In this document: piece after piece, positions 1-10,124 of the stretch | How the letters are laid out: each line of letters opens with the position of its first letter | Numbering within the stretch: position 1 is the first letter of the stretch | Assembly (NCBI GenBank): GCA_963700865.1 | Contig: CAVOZC010000001.1 | Coordinates: forward strand, 62,001-126,000 | DNA length: 64,000 nt | Direction of reading: 5' to 3' | Source: CAVOGJ01 sp963700865 | GTDB taxonomy: Bacteria; Planctomycetota; Planctomycetia; Pirellulales; Pirellulaceae | Program-made: the position numbers and the translations under genes | The notes under the pieces: generated by a model | What the model was told of the DNA's origin: nothing | The model's database searches: none | The model's input: the letters and a program-made list of their open reading frames with translations, nothing else

Positions 1-1147
1 CCACCGAATTCCGCGCGTCCGGGAACAGCTTTGTCGCCATCTGGGCGAATTCCGCCGCCTGCTTCCGTTTATCCACCGAATCCTGCGTGGCCAACGTGAT
101 CGCCAGTTGATTAAGGACGGCCGCGTTTGACGGAGAAGCCGCCAACGCAGCGCGAAACGCCTCTTCCGCTCCAGCAAAGTCGCCTTCCGTGCGGGCAATC
201 ACACCCTGCAGCAAGCGGACCTGCACATTTTCCTTATCCAGTGCCAAGGCCGCCGCCGCCGTCGACTTGGCGATATCCATCTTGCCCAATTCCAGCGCCC
301 AGGTCGCGGCGGAGAGCTGCGTGCGTAGCGTGTCGGGATCGTTCTTCAGCGCGAGCAAAACCAGTTTCTCGGCATTCTTGTCGCGTCCGTCCTGCTGGTA
401 GAGGCGAGCCATATTCAGCTCGTAACGGCCCGCCTGCTCCGGATTGATGCTGTACATTTTCTTGAAGATGTCGTAGGCCGCCTGCTCGTTGGCACTCCCG
501 CCTTGCATGAACAGGACGCGGGCCAACTGCATCATCGCTCCGAGGTTCTCCGCATCCTTGTCCAGGACCGAGCGAAGTGCCTTTTCGGCGTCTTCCCATT
601 GCTCGCGTGCTTCCAGCACCTGCGCGCGACCGGATGCCGCGCGGATACCCAAATTCGTTTTCCGCTGCGGGTTGGCGTCGTAGGAAACCAGCACCTCGTT
701 TGCCTTGTCGTAAAGGAGAATCGCATCGGTGAACCGCCGCTGCTGAATGGCGTTGTCGCCAAACACCACGTACGCCTCCGGATCCGAAGGATCGTCCCGC
801 ACTGCCCTCTCAAATGCGGCGCGCGCCAAGGCCGGTGCCTGAGACTTGAAGTACCAGGTGCCGATGATGACGCCCGCTGGCGGCAATTCCCTGTTGTCCG
901 CACAGGTTTGCTTCAAAAGATCCTCGGCCTCCTGGAACTCCTTGTTCTTGAAGAGCTCAAAGGCCGCCTTGATCTGAGGATAACGATTCGCCGCGTCATC
1001 AGCGGTCGACGTGTCCGGCGCCGCCTCGATGGCAATTTCGCCCACGCCCGCATCCTCCTGCGCGGATAGCCGTGCGGCCGACAGGGCCAGCATGACGATG
1101 GCGGTAAGCGCGAACCATCGCCCGCGCGGAAACTCAGTAATCGACAT
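1..1147 (-). CDS. Exported TPR-repeat protein (3' end outside window)
   Basis: The frame opens at ATG 1147 and stays open for 382 codons to the window edge without a stop, so the C-terminus is missing. The N-terminus (MSITEFPRGRWFALTAIVML, then ALSAARLSAQ) looks like a Sec signal peptide cleaved near AQ-E. The rest is helical and alanine-rich, with tetratricopeptide-like repeats such as the segments around AFERAVRDDPSDPEAYVVFG and NPEQAGRYELNMARLYQQDG. TPR proteins are protein-protein scaffolds; no catalytic domain is visible in the part present. It is probably periplasmic or surface-located. No specific role can be assigned. Confidence 0.8.
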   Translation of the reverse strand, partial: MSITEFPRGRWFALTAIVMLALSAARLSAQEDAGVGEIAIEAAPDTSTADDAANRYPQIKAAFELFKNKEFQEAEDLLKQTCADNRELPPAGVIIGTWYFKSQAPALARAAFERAVRDDPSDPEAYVVFGDNAIQQRRFTDAILLYDKANEVLVSYDANPQRKTNLGIRAASGRAQVLEAREQWEDAEKALRSVLDKDAENLGAMMQLARVLFMQGGSANEQAAYDIFKKMYSINPEQAGRYELNMARLYQQDGRDKNAEKLVLLALKNDPDTLRTQLSAATWALELGKMDIAKSTAAAALALDKENVQVRLLQGVIARTEGDFAGAEEAFRAALAASPSNAAVLNQLAITLATQDSVDKRKQAAEFAQMATKLFPDARNSV

Positions 1148-1355
1148 AGGTTCTTCCTTTTCGTGGTTGCTTTCCAAGGCACGCGATCGGCCTACGAAGA
1201 TCGCGGCGCGAGGGACATGGCAAACCATTGATTGTAACCAATTCGCTGTCCGCTAAAACGGTCTACGACGGCAAGAAGCGGTGGTTCCCTTGATTCTGGC
1301 CGCCACCCGATCGATTTTCGCGAAAACCACACGCATGGCTCGGCCGAAACGCACC

Positions 1356-2231
1356 TCATCCCCGCCGCGCCGATTGTGTGAAAAAGTCCCAAATGACGTC
1401 ATTCGCACGCAAGTTTTCCGTGGTGTGGCCCAGGAAATCGTAGGCCGTCGGTACGCCCGGCCACGTGTGGCCACCACCCTGCACACGATACAGAACCACT
1501 TTCGTCGACATGCGGCCGCCATCGTACTCCACGCATTCCACGCAAGTTCCGTCGTCCACCAGGGCCGGTAGTGGCGTAAGAATCGGACGGGGGTCACATC
1601 CATTGGCCACCACCCAGGCCTCGACGCTCCGCGGGACCGAAATAAACGGCGTTCGCGTCAAGCTGCGTTTGCCCATGCCTCCGCCAAAGGGTACGAACTG
1701 GTCGTCCGAACCGTGGAGGTGGACCACGGATACAGGCAGCCGTGGCGAGCAGGTCACTTTGCCCATCGCGGCGGCCACCGGCGCGATCGCCGGAAAGATC
1801 TCGGACAGTTCCTCAGCCAGTCGGTAACACATGAGCCCGCCGTTGCTCATGCCTGTCGCGTACCATATTGGGGCTTGTTCTGTGACGTGACGCTCTTGAA
1901 ACACCGCCACCAGGGCTCGTACAAAGCCCACATCGTCCACTTGGTGGCGGCCGGCGTAGCCGCAGTGAGGCCCGCCGTTCCACGTCGCCGCATCCGCGCT
2001 GCGTCCGGTCCCGTTGGGATAGATGGCGACAAAGCCCGCTTCATCCGCCTTGGCGTTCAGGCCGCAAAATTCGACCATCGCCGCGGCGGACGATCCGGCC
2101 CCGTGGAAAGCCATCACAACCCGCAGCGGCGAGGACAATTGCTGCGGGACGTGGACAAGCGCAAAACGCTGTCGACCGTCGTGTGCAAGCGACAACGTAT
2201 GCGGACCCGGCGGCAGCAGCAATTTGGACAT
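1356..2231 (-). CDS. LpqC/PHB-depolymerase-type alpha/beta-hydrolase esterase
   Basis: This 291-aa protein has the alpha/beta-hydrolase layout of the poly(3-hydroxybutyrate) depolymerase / feruloyl esterase (LpqC) family. There is an oxyanion-side AFHGAGSS segment near residue 42, a nucleophile elbow GMSNGG with Ser129, an acid residue in HGSDDQFVPFGG (Asp176 or Asp177) and the catalytic His255 in GGGHTWPG. Members hydrolyse esters of hydroxyalkanoates or plant phenolics. No clear signal peptide is visible at this start, unlike many secreted members, so it may be cytoplasmic or the true start may differ. It lies downstream of nothing obviously related. Substrate unknown. Confidence 0.85.
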   Translation of the reverse strand: MSKLLLPPGPHTLSLAHDGRQRFALVHVPQQLSSPLRVVMAFHGAGSSAAAMVEFCGLNAKADEAGFVAIYPNGTGRSADAATWNGGPHCGYAGRHQVDDVGFVRALVAVFQERHVTEQAPIWYATGMSNGGLMCYRLAEELSEIFPAIAPVAAAMGKVTCSPRLPVSVVHLHGSDDQFVPFGGGMGKRSLTRTPFISVPRSVEAWVVANGCDPRPILTPLPALVDDGTCVECVEYDGGRMSTKVVLYRVQGGGHTWPGVPTAYDFLGHTTENLRANDVIWDFFTQSARRG

Positions 2232-2500
2232 GACCGATCAACGGAAGAAAGCATTCAGTAGGGCCCGGACGACGACTGGCTGGCAAATCGCGAATGCAGG
2301 TTGTCGCATCGCGCTGGGTTAGCCGCCTCCTTGGTGGCTGGGCGAGGACATCTGGCCCTTCGCGAGCGATGGGCCGATGGCATACAATCGGGGGTGTCGA
2401 TTCCTATTCGCGTGACCGTGCCTGGCGACCGTGAACCCCATAGTGACCGAGCAAGTAACCGCCGCGGGCGATGTCTTCCTTCCATCCTGCGAGTCCCCCG

Positions 2501-3259
2501 ATGAAATCTGAAATCAAGACCGTCCTCTGGCTTTGCTGGCCACTGTTGCTGATGGTTCCCACGAGCAGCGTCATCGCGCAGACCGACGATCAAGCGTCCC
2601 GCGATCTGTTCAATGGCCGGAATCTTGACGGCTGGCATCTGGATGTGCCGGCACTCGACGATCATCCCGAAGAACGCGCCCCGTTTATTGTACGCAACGA
2701 CTGCCTCGTGAGTTTAGGCACGCCGAACGGGCATCTTATCACGGACAAGGCGTTCCAAAACTATCGGCTGACGGTGGAGTATCGATTTCCGGGCAAGCCA
2801 GGAAACTGCGGAGTGCTGGTACACGCCTCGACGCCACGAGCCTTATACCGGATGTTTCCAAAGTCGCTCGAAGTGCAAATGGACCACGGAAACGCCGGTG
2901 ATTTCTGGTGCATTGCCGAGGATATCCACGTAGACGACATGGTGGAGCGACGGGGCCCGCGGGAATCCTGGGGCGTCACCGACGGCAAGGCGCGTCGCAT
3001 CCTGAACCTCACCGAAGATTCAGAAAAGCCACTCGGTCAATGGAACCGCATGGTCATCGAGTGTGTTGGGGATGAGATCAAGGTGTGGGTGAACGGCGAC
3101 CTGGTCAACCATGGCTTTGATTGCACCGCCACTCAGGGACAAATCGCCTTGCAGGCCGAGGGGTCGGAAGTCGAATTCCGCAAACTGCAGCTGACGGACA
3201 TCAAGACCCTCAGCACCAAAGTAGACCCGGAGAATGCGACATCCCCAAGGCACGGCTGA
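2501..3259 (+). CDS. DUF1080 (3-keto-disaccharide hydrolase fold) exported protein
   Basis: I chose ATG 2501 (MKSEIKTVLWLCWPLL...) because it directly begins a signal peptide ending near SVIAQ; an in-frame ATG at 2471 would add ten residues ahead of it. The mature part begins with the DUF1080 hallmark LFNGRNLDGWH and continues with the concanavalin-like beta-sandwich features (YRLTVEYRFPGKPGNCGVLVHA, LEVQMDHGNAGDFWCI, WNRMVIECVGDEIKVWVNGDLVNHG, IALQAEGSEVEFRKLQL). The family is greatly expanded in Planctomycetes, and some members hydrolyse 3-keto-glycosides in the periplasm. The last part of the gene overlaps the convergent GTPase gene on the other strand by up to 240 bp. Confidence 0.9.
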   Translation: MKSEIKTVLWLCWPLLLMVPTSSVIAQTDDQASRDLFNGRNLDGWHLDVPALDDHPEERAPFIVRNDCLVSLGTPNGHLITDKAFQNYRLTVEYRFPGKPGNCGVLVHASTPRALYRMFPKSLEVQMDHGNAGDFWCIAEDIHVDDMVERRGPRESWGVTDGKARRILNLTEDSEKPLGQWNRMVIECVGDEIKVWVNGDLVNHGFDCTATQGQIALQAEGSEVEFRKLQLTDIKTLSTKVDPENATSPRHG

Positions 3260-4960
3260 GCTGCCCGCCGTTTTTTCGACGAGCGCCGCGACTTCCTCGT
3301 ATTCGTTGGCGAGGCTGGTAACGTCGGCGTCCAAGCGAGCCAGCACCTGATCTCGCCGAGCCAACACGTCCTCGCGGACTCCCTGCTCCGCCCGCGCAAC
3401 CTGCTCGTTGAGGACCTGTAGCTCCCGAATCCACAGTGCGCCTGCGGCGAGAAAATAGACCAGGACGATCGACAGGAGCAGCCCCAACAGAAACGAAGGA
3501 TTGATCGCCGACAGAAGGGCCACCCCGAGTCCCTTGAAGAAACCATAGTCGGCGTCGAACATCCGGTAGATGCAACTCCAGATCGCAAAGACCAGCACGC
3601 CCATGGCTGGCAGATGGCACAACATCTTGCCCATTTTTGTGACGTCCGGCGGCATTTCGTGCAACGTAGTACGCATCCTGGCCGCCATGCCGCTCGCCCA
3701 CTGATCGGCCGCCGCCTGTTCCGGCCCGCGCTGGGCCGTCACTTCGGAACCGACGAATTCCGCCCGGTAGCGGGCTTGCAAATTTCGCACGGCTTCGAAA
3801 AAGCCACGATAGTGTTGATGGACGCGCCCCGCCAGCTCACCCGGTTCGGTGGTCGTGTCGTCGCGTCGGGACCAGGGCCGTTCACTGAGCAGCGTGAAGG
3901 CAAAGGAAAAAGGGAACCCCCAGGCCGGCCCACGGCGGCGCAGCCGCGATTTCTGCAAACTACGGCGCTCTCGATCGATCAGGACTTCCTGCGGAATCGC
4001 CTCGATGGCATTCGTCAACTCCAACTGCCATTGCGTCAGCAGCTCGCGCGTTTCCACAAGAATGGATTGATTCTCCTCTCCCAGCGCCAGCTGCGCGGTT
4101 TCGGCGGCCAGCCGCGCTTTGCGGGAATCGATATTCTGTTCCTTCGCGCGGCGGCGATGCTTTTCCCACTGAAAATCCGTCAGCAGCCGTTCGACGTTGG
4201 CGAAACCAGCGGCAAAATCGGTCGCGACGCCCGAAATGCGAGCACGGAGCACTTCTCCAGCGGAAATCGGGAACAACTGATCGGCCCGCAACGCGATGCC
4301 GGCGTTCTCGGCAAACTTTTCACGCACGTCGCTCGTCAAATCCTCCACCACCTGCTTCGTCGTATCACCGTAACGCAATTGCAAGCGATCAATTTTATTG
4401 AGCAGCACAAACAGGTTGGCTTCCGCGTGATCGAGCGACGAGATTAACTCGTACAGCCGCCGATCGGCGTACTTCATATCATCCACCACAATCAGCAGGA
4501 CATCCAGGTGTTCGAGATATTTGCGGAGGACTTGCGTATGGCGGACTTCCGCCGAATCGAAGTCGGGAAAATCGAACAGGATCACCTTTGCCAGCTCCCC
4601 GCGGCGATGCAAGACTTGTGGTTGAGCCAGATCGTCCGTCGGCACATCGGCAGGCAGCTCGGTATCGGCGTGACGATAGATCACCACGCGGTCGGTCGTC
4701 GGACGACGGTCACTGCTGCGAGAGACTACCTCTCCGGCCAAGGCATTGATAAACGTCGACTTGCCGACTCCCGTGCCCCCCACCAACCCGATCAGCAAGG
4801 CGTCTTCGAGTTGCGACTCTTGGCCCGTAATGTCGGTCCACTCGGCCAGTAGTCGTTGCCGAGTTGGCTCGGAGAGCAGCCGGACGGTTGGTCGAGCCAG
4901 GTATTCTCCCAAGCCGTTCCACTGTCGAGTCGAAGGGCAGGCGCCAACAGGATCAAGCAT
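3020..4960 (-). CDS. Membrane-associated dynamin-like GTPase (second of a coupled pair)
   Basis: This is a 646-aa P-loop GTPase. G1 is GGTGVGKS (about residues 61-68), G3 is DFPDFDS and G4 is NKID. A long helical region follows, then two hydrophobic segments (around MGVLVFAIWSCIYRMF and PSFLLGLLLSIVLVYFLAAG) and a coiled-coil tail. ATG 4960 is preferred over the upstream ATG 5011: it overlaps the TGA of the preceding GTPase gene (4953-4955) by 8 bp, implying translational coupling. The C-terminal 80 residues overlap the convergent DUF1080 gene. A run of six A/T at about 3270 could hide an indel, in which case the true stop could be near 3210. Family function is unknown; membrane remodelling or stress GTPase is an inference. 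Confidence 0.8.
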   Translation of the reverse strand: MLDPVGACPSTRQWNGLGEYLARPTVRLLSEPTRQRLLAEWTDITGQESQLEDALLIGLVGGTGVGKSTFINALAGEVVSRSSDRRPTTDRVVIYRHADTELPADVPTDDLAQPQVLHRRGELAKVILFDFPDFDSAEVRHTQVLRKYLEHLDVLLIVVDDMKYADRRLYELISSLDHAEANLFVLLNKIDRLQLRYGDTTKQVVEDLTSDVREKFAENAGIALRADQLFPISAGEVLRARISGVATDFAAGFANVERLLTDFQWEKHRRRAKEQNIDSRKARLAAETAQLALGEENQSILVETRELLTQWQLELTNAIEAIPQEVLIDRERRSLQKSRLRRRGPAWGFPFSFAFTLLSERPWSRRDDTTTEPGELAGRVHQHYRGFFEAVRNLQARYRAEFVGSEVTAQRGPEQAAADQWASGMAARMRTTLHEMPPDVTKMGKMLCHLPAMGVLVFAIWSCIYRMFDADYGFFKGLGVALLSAINPSFLLGLLLSIVLVYFLAAGALWIRELQVLNEQVARAEQGVREDVLARRDQVLARLDADVTSLANEYEEVAALVEKTAGSSAVPWGCRILRVYFGAEGLDVRQLQFAEFDFRPLGLQGDLSLSGGAIKAMVDQVAVHPHLDLIPNTLDDHAVPLTEWLF

Positions 4961-6713
4961 CGGGTACCTCCAACGCATCCGTGCCACCGTCGGGCTCCGC
5001 CGAATCGGCAAACTGGCTGACCAGGGCGGGAATCTGTGAGCGATACGAGGCCATCTCGGTCAGTGTCGCTTGCAGTTCGTCCAGGCCAGCGCTGGATTCC
5101 GTAAGGAAGGTGGCGAACCGCTGGCGGCCCCGTTCGAGCACTTCCGCCAGGCTGGCCTGATGTCTTTCATGTGCTTGCGATTCGAATTGCTTCACCTTCT
5201 CGTTGCCGATGGCGATGCTCACGGCTTTGGCGACGAAGGGGCTGAGAACCCCATCCAGCCCCGCCTCGAGCAGGGTCAAACCGCCGCCCGTTTTGACTTG
5301 AGCAGTGATCAACACCGTCTGGAACAGCACCTGCGAGAGCATGAACTTCAATTTATTCTCGCCGGTAATTTCGGCTGCTGTCGAACGGGCATGCGTTTCG
5401 ACCCAATCACGAAATTCCGCGTGCTGTTGACGGTAGAGCTCCTGGACTTCCTCATGGTCCATTCGCAACTGGCGAAACGTCTCGCGGGGAATCAGCTGCT
5501 GCAGGCCCGGTTGCTGCATAATGTCCAACCGGGATTCATCGGCGAAGCGAATCAACTCCGATTCAAGCATGTGAAACGTCTCGCTGGTGACTGGATCGAC
5601 CACGCGTTCGACGGGGGCCTCCTCCGCGGTCCCCTCCCCGCGGCGCCAACTTTGCCACCAGGAGCGTAGTCCTTGAATGGGCATGGCGATGATCTTCCGC
5701 GGATACCGCAACAGGTCGATCGAATCGAGTCGCGTCATCACGCGTTGATAGACCTCATCACGAACGGCCGGCTCAAGTCCCGCCGCCAGCCGTTCCTCCA
5801 GCCGTTGGAGGCTTTCCAGGTGCCGTTTTCGCAAGCGATCCTGCAGCCCGGCCATCTGTTCACGGCGCGTCTGCGTTTCGGTCAGGATCATGTCCACTTG
5901 ATCGAAAAATCCTTCGAGTTCGCCCCGAAATCGCGCTACGCTCTCCACCGCGGGATGCGGTCCGACCAACTCCCTGGCCTGCACCGCCAACTGCCCGATC
6001 GCCGGATAGTCGATCAGTGCGTCATCGCGGATGGGCAATTCCGGTACGGTGACTTTCTGATAAGGCAACGGCTCACTTGTTTTCCAGGTAAACGTTTCGC
6101 GAAAGCGGGCATCAAAACTGGCGGGAATGGCATCCGAGTTGACTTTGTTGAGAATGACGACCAACGGTTTGTGCGAACGGTGGATGCGGGCCAGGTAATC
6201 CCAAGTCGAGGCGTCGGCGTACTTGAGTGCATCGGTGACAAACAAGAACCCGTCTGATTCGAGGAACACCCGATCGGCCTCGTCACGATTCGCCAGTTCG
6301 ACGCTATCAAAGTCGGGCGTATCGATGAGTATCACGTCCTGCCAGGCGGGATCGGCATGGAGGATGACCTCGCCCCCCAGCGCCGCGACGATGGCTTGCC
6401 AGTCGTCGTGGACGTAATAGACCGAATGCCGCGTAAACGGTCGGTGGTAGCTGGAGGCACTCAGCGATTTGCCGATGAGCGAATTGAAGAGTTTGCTCTT
6501 TCCGGTGCCGGTAGGCCCGAAGAAGGCCAATCGGAGGGGGGCCGAGGGTCCGTCGCGCAGACGCCGGCGAAGATTTTCGCTCCGCAGGCTCATATCGCGG
6601 AGCCTGTCTTGGCATTGCAGCACGTGCGGCGGTTGAAACCGCCGCAGAAATCGTTCCCACTTTGGCTGGGAAGCGATGAATTCGCGATATCGATCTGCAG
6701 AAGTCACCCGCAT
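4953..6713 (-). CDS. Large GTPase (first of a coupled pair)
   Basis: This 586-aa protein has GTPase motifs G1 GPTGTGKS (residues 66-73), G3 DTPDFDS and G4 NKVN, followed by about 350 residues of mainly helical sequence. A glycine/alanine-rich hydrophobic stretch near the C-terminus (around VLFQTVLITAQVK and LSPFVAKAVSIAIG) could contact the membrane. Its architecture parallels the next gene, with which it overlaps by 8 bp, suggesting a hetero-oligomeric GTPase pair like paired bacterial dynamin-like proteins. It starts at ATG 6713 (MRVTSADRYREF). The upstream 290 bp contain no gene. The role of this planctomycete pair is not known to me. Confidence 0.82.
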   Translation of the reverse strand: MRVTSADRYREFIASQPKWERFLRRFQPPHVLQCQDRLRDMSLRSENLRRRLRDGPSAPLRLAFFGPTGTGKSKLFNSLIGKSLSASSYHRPFTRHSVYYVHDDWQAIVAALGGEVILHADPAWQDVILIDTPDFDSVELANRDEADRVFLESDGFLFVTDALKYADASTWDYLARIHRSHKPLVVILNKVNSDAIPASFDARFRETFTWKTSEPLPYQKVTVPELPIRDDALIDYPAIGQLAVQARELVGPHPAVESVARFRGELEGFFDQVDMILTETQTRREQMAGLQDRLRKRHLESLQRLEERLAAGLEPAVRDEVYQRVMTRLDSIDLLRYPRKIIAMPIQGLRSWWQSWRRGEGTAEEAPVERVVDPVTSETFHMLESELIRFADESRLDIMQQPGLQQLIPRETFRQLRMDHEEVQELYRQQHAEFRDWVETHARSTAAEITGENKLKFMLSQVLFQTVLITAQVKTGGGLTLLEAGLDGVLSPFVAKAVSIAIGNEKVKQFESQAHERHQASLAEVLERGRQRFATFLTESSAGLDELQATLTEMASYRSQIPALVSQFADSAEPDGGTDALEVPDA

Positions 6714-7006
6714 CCCCTCATCTGGCCGGCCGCGATCGCGGCCCCTGCGGCAATCGTATCTCAGCCAACCGAGTAGCTCAATTGCAGGTCGTGGCGAAAC
6801 GACAGGTCGCCTTATCGGGAACCTGTCGGCTAGAATCGATGCGGCGGGGGCGCCGCATCAAAGGGTCGGCCCGTTCGCTGCGAACTCCGCCTGCTTGACC
6901 ATGGGGGCTGGCGGAACCGCGGTCGCGGACAATGAACCGCGAACCAGGAGGAAGCGGTGGGCGGCGGTGATGCGGTAATGGGTATTCGTTTGAGGGAGTC
7001 GTAACT

Positions 7007-8852
7007 TTGCTTATTGGTCCGATTTTTCACCGGGAACTTGCGATTTCGCCGCGACGAGCCCGGCTGTACCTCTATCGATCGATCTATGCGATGGCGCTGT
7101 TGATTCTTGTTTCCACCGCCTGGCTGGTCCTGGCTGGAACGCAGATCATCCGGGGCGTCGGAGACATGGCCCGCTTCGGATCGATGATGTTCCAGATCTT
7201 GCGCGCCGCTGCAGCTTGCCTTGCTCACTTTCTTCGCGGCGATGAGCGCGGCGAGTGCCGTTTCCCAAGAAAAAGATCGTCGCACCTTAATATTGCTGCT
7301 CCTCACGCGGATGACGAATAGCGAATTGGTGGTTGGCAAATTGATGGCCAGCCTCCTCTCGGTGCTGGTGATGATTGGCGCTTCGCTGCCGATCTTTCTC
7401 TTAGCCGTACTGTTCGGTGGCATCTCGTTCGGACAAGTCCTGCGTGTCTTTGCCGTGACACTGACTACCACCCTGGCGGCGGGCAGCTTGGGAACGATCA
7501 TGGCGTTCTGGCGGGAGAAGACGTTCCAAACGCTGGCGCTCACCGCACTGTTGCTGTGCTTCTGGCTGGGATTCTGGCAAGTGGTCGCCTCCGGTATTCT
7601 CGGAGACAGCTGGGCCGGAATTCCGAGTGCGACCTGGGCGACCGGTTTCAGCCCACTGCTGGCAGTGGTGGCCGCTGCCCGTCCGTTTCTTTTCAGCGAA
7701 CCTAACCTGGGAATCCTCGACAACGGGGTCGGTTTGTACTTGTTTATCTCGTCCAGCATCACGCTGCTGTTATGCGCGGTCGCGGTGGCTCGCGTCCGCG
7801 TCTGGAATCCTTCGCGAGAAGTGCGGCAGCGGGGAGCCGAAGCGAATCGCGGCCAGTCGATCTGGGGCGTCGAACAGGATTTGGCGATCGAAAAGGCTGA
7901 GCAGGCGCGCGCCGGCCACGTCGACGCGCGATTGCGAACCGGTTCCGCTTCGGCAGCGGTCACCCGTGAGGTCTGGGATAACCCGATTTTGTGGCGCGAG
8001 CTGAAGACATGGGCCTACGGAAAAAAGATCCTTTTTATTCGCCTGGCATACCTCGTCCTGGTCGTGATGGCTTGCGTCGCCGTTCACGTGGCCCTGCAAC
8101 CGAACAGCCGCCTGGCCCGAGATGGCGACGAATTGATGCCAGCGACCGCCAAACCACTCGCACCCTTGTTTCTCGTGAGTCTCGTGATCGTGAACGCGCT
8201 GGCGGTAACCTCGATCACGACCGAAAGGGATGGCCAGTCTCTCGACCTGCTGCTAACGACGGACCTGTCACCTCGCGAATTCATTTTTGGCAAGCTGGGC
8301 GGCGTGTTCTCGGTGGCGGGTCTGATGATCGCCGTGCCCATGGTGATCACTGGTTACTTGTGGTTGTGGGGCGGATTGGGCGGCGAAAATCTCGTGTTCC
8401 TGTTGCTTGGCTTGCTAGTGATGAATGTCTTTGTGTCAATGCTCGGTATCCATTGCGGCATGCGTTATGCGAATTCGCGAACCGCGATTGCGGTCAGCCT
8501 GGGCACCGTATTCTTTCTCTTTCTGGGAGTGGTCGCCTGCATGCTGATGCTGGTCTCGTTCAGCAGTTCGTTCGAAGTCCAAATGGCTCCCTTTCTGGCA
8601 TTCATCGTCGGGGGTGGCATTGGCCTGTACGTTGCGTTGGGCGCCGGCAACCCGTCCAAGGCGATTGCCGCTTCCGCGATCGTGGCACCGTTTGCTACGT
8701 TCTATGCGATCACCAGCTTCCTCATGGACAAGCAGCTCTCTGTCTTCCTGGTGATCGCAGGCACCTATGGTTTCACGACGGCCGCCATGCTCATTCCGGC
8801 TTTACACGAGTTTGATTTCGCCATGGGGCGTTCTTCAAACGCTGACGAGTAG
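7007..8852 (+). CDS. ABC-2 type transporter permease (interrupted by one frameshift)
   Basis: Two overlapping reading frames (7007-about 7200 and about 7200-8852) form one polytopic membrane protein of about 614 aa. It starts with MLIGPIFHRELAISPRRARL, typical of ABC-2 permease subunits beginning with a cytoplasmic helix. The frame changes at the GCGCGCC stretch near 7201-7207, where removing one base gives the continuous reading MMFQILAPLQLALLTFF. The protein carries two ABC-2-like halves: SAVSQEKDRRTLILLLLTRM in the first and a matching TSITTERDGQSLDLLLTTDL in the second. The start is TTG 7007, preceded by a GAGGGAG ribosome site. No ATPase partner lies next to it. Translated as written, only a truncated N-terminus and an internal fragment would result, so an indel error is likely. 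Confidence 0.8.
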
Positions 8853-8863
8853 GAGCGTGAGGC

Positions 8864-10124
8864 TTGGAGACGTTTTGGGAAGGCACGCCGTGGTTGATCA
8901 GCATGGCTGTTTTGATTGGCGGCTCTGCCTTTTTCTCCGGCAGCGAGGCGGCCCTGTTTTCGCTGCGAGGCCCCGAGCGACGGTTGCTCGCGTCAGGCTC
9001 GCCCGGGGAAGTGGCGGCGGACCGACTCCTACGCAATCCGGACCGTCTCCTCTCGGCAGTCCTTTTCTGGAATCTGGTCGTGAATCTTGTCTATTTTGCC
9101 ATCACGGCCATGATTGGGCGCTCGACTGGGCAGCCGACCCACCCTGAGTCTGCTCTTTAGTGCCGGGTCGTTGCTGACGCTGATCTTTTTCAGCGAAATG
9201 TTGCCCAAGACGGTCGCCGTGGTGCAGGCTCGACGCCTCGCCGGTTGGGTCGGCCTGCCCCTCTCGCTTGCCGTACGGCTGGTCGATCCCATCATGCCGA
9301 CCCTGCGCTTGATCAATCTATTGTCGAGACGGCTTATCTGGCCCGGTTTGACCGAACAGCCGTATCTCGAAGTTGCCGATCTGGAACGGGCCATCGACCT
9401 GTCCACCGCCGATTCACTGACTATGGAGCAGGAAAAGACGGTATTACGTAACATCGTACAGCTCTCCAGCCTGCCGGCGCAGGAATGGATGCGGCCCCGC
9501 AAGCGATTCCGGGCCTTCCAGCCACCGGTTGATATCGAACAACTGCGAAATGCGACGTGGGATCAGGGGTACGTACTGCTGACTGATCCTGACGGGGATG
9601 AAATTGCCGCCGCCGTGGATGTCGATTCCTTGAGCGAAGTTCGCGTCCATCATCTGGAAATGCAGGCGACCCCGGTGTCGTACGTTCCCTGGTGCGCGAC
9701 GGTCGCTGATGTGGCGGAACAAATGCAACAGGAAGAAACAGAGGTCGCCAGCGTCGTCAACGAGATCGGCGAAACGATCGGCATTATCACCATGCACGAT
9801 GTGCTGGACGCGATTCTGATGGAGAGCCCGGTCCGCAGCGAACGGATGCTGAATCGAGCCGCGATCATCGAGCTTGACGCCGGTGTCTGGCACATTGCCG
9901 GCATGACCAATCTCCGCAGGTTGGAACAGTTTTTTGGCGTCGAGTTTCCCACGACCCGCAACGTCACCCTTGCCGGCGTCGTGCAAGAAACACTTGAACG
10001 GCACCCCAGGTCGGGAGATGAATGCCAATGGGGCCCATTGCGAATCAAAGCCCTTCCCTACGGGGATGACAACGAATCCCACTTCCAAGTGACTCTCATC
10101 ATTCCCGAGGGGGACGAGCCATGA
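8864..10124 (+). CDS. CorC/CNNM-like DUF21-CBS membrane protein (one frameshift)
   Basis: The N-terminal frame (METFWEGTPWLISMAVLIGG, then SAFFSGSEAALFSLRG) and the frame from about 9114 (RLGSRPTLSLLFSAGSLL...SEMLPKTVAV) join into one protein of about 419 aa if a single G is removed from the GGG run at 9116-9118. It contains the DUF21 (CNNM) transmembrane domain with the SGSE and EMLPK motifs, a CBS pair and a C-terminal CorC_HlyC domain. The family includes Mg/Co efflux or transport proteins and the hemolysin C-like proteins. It starts at TTG 8864 with AGGAG 8851-8855 at good spacing and begins only 11 bp after the ABC permease stop. Its TGA overlaps the ATG of the next DUF21 gene (ATGA). 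Confidence 0.85.

Noticed and set aside
6830..7963. 377-codon minus-strand frame
   Set aside because: It lies antisense to the ABC permease and has Arg/Ser/Pro-rich composition without any family signature.
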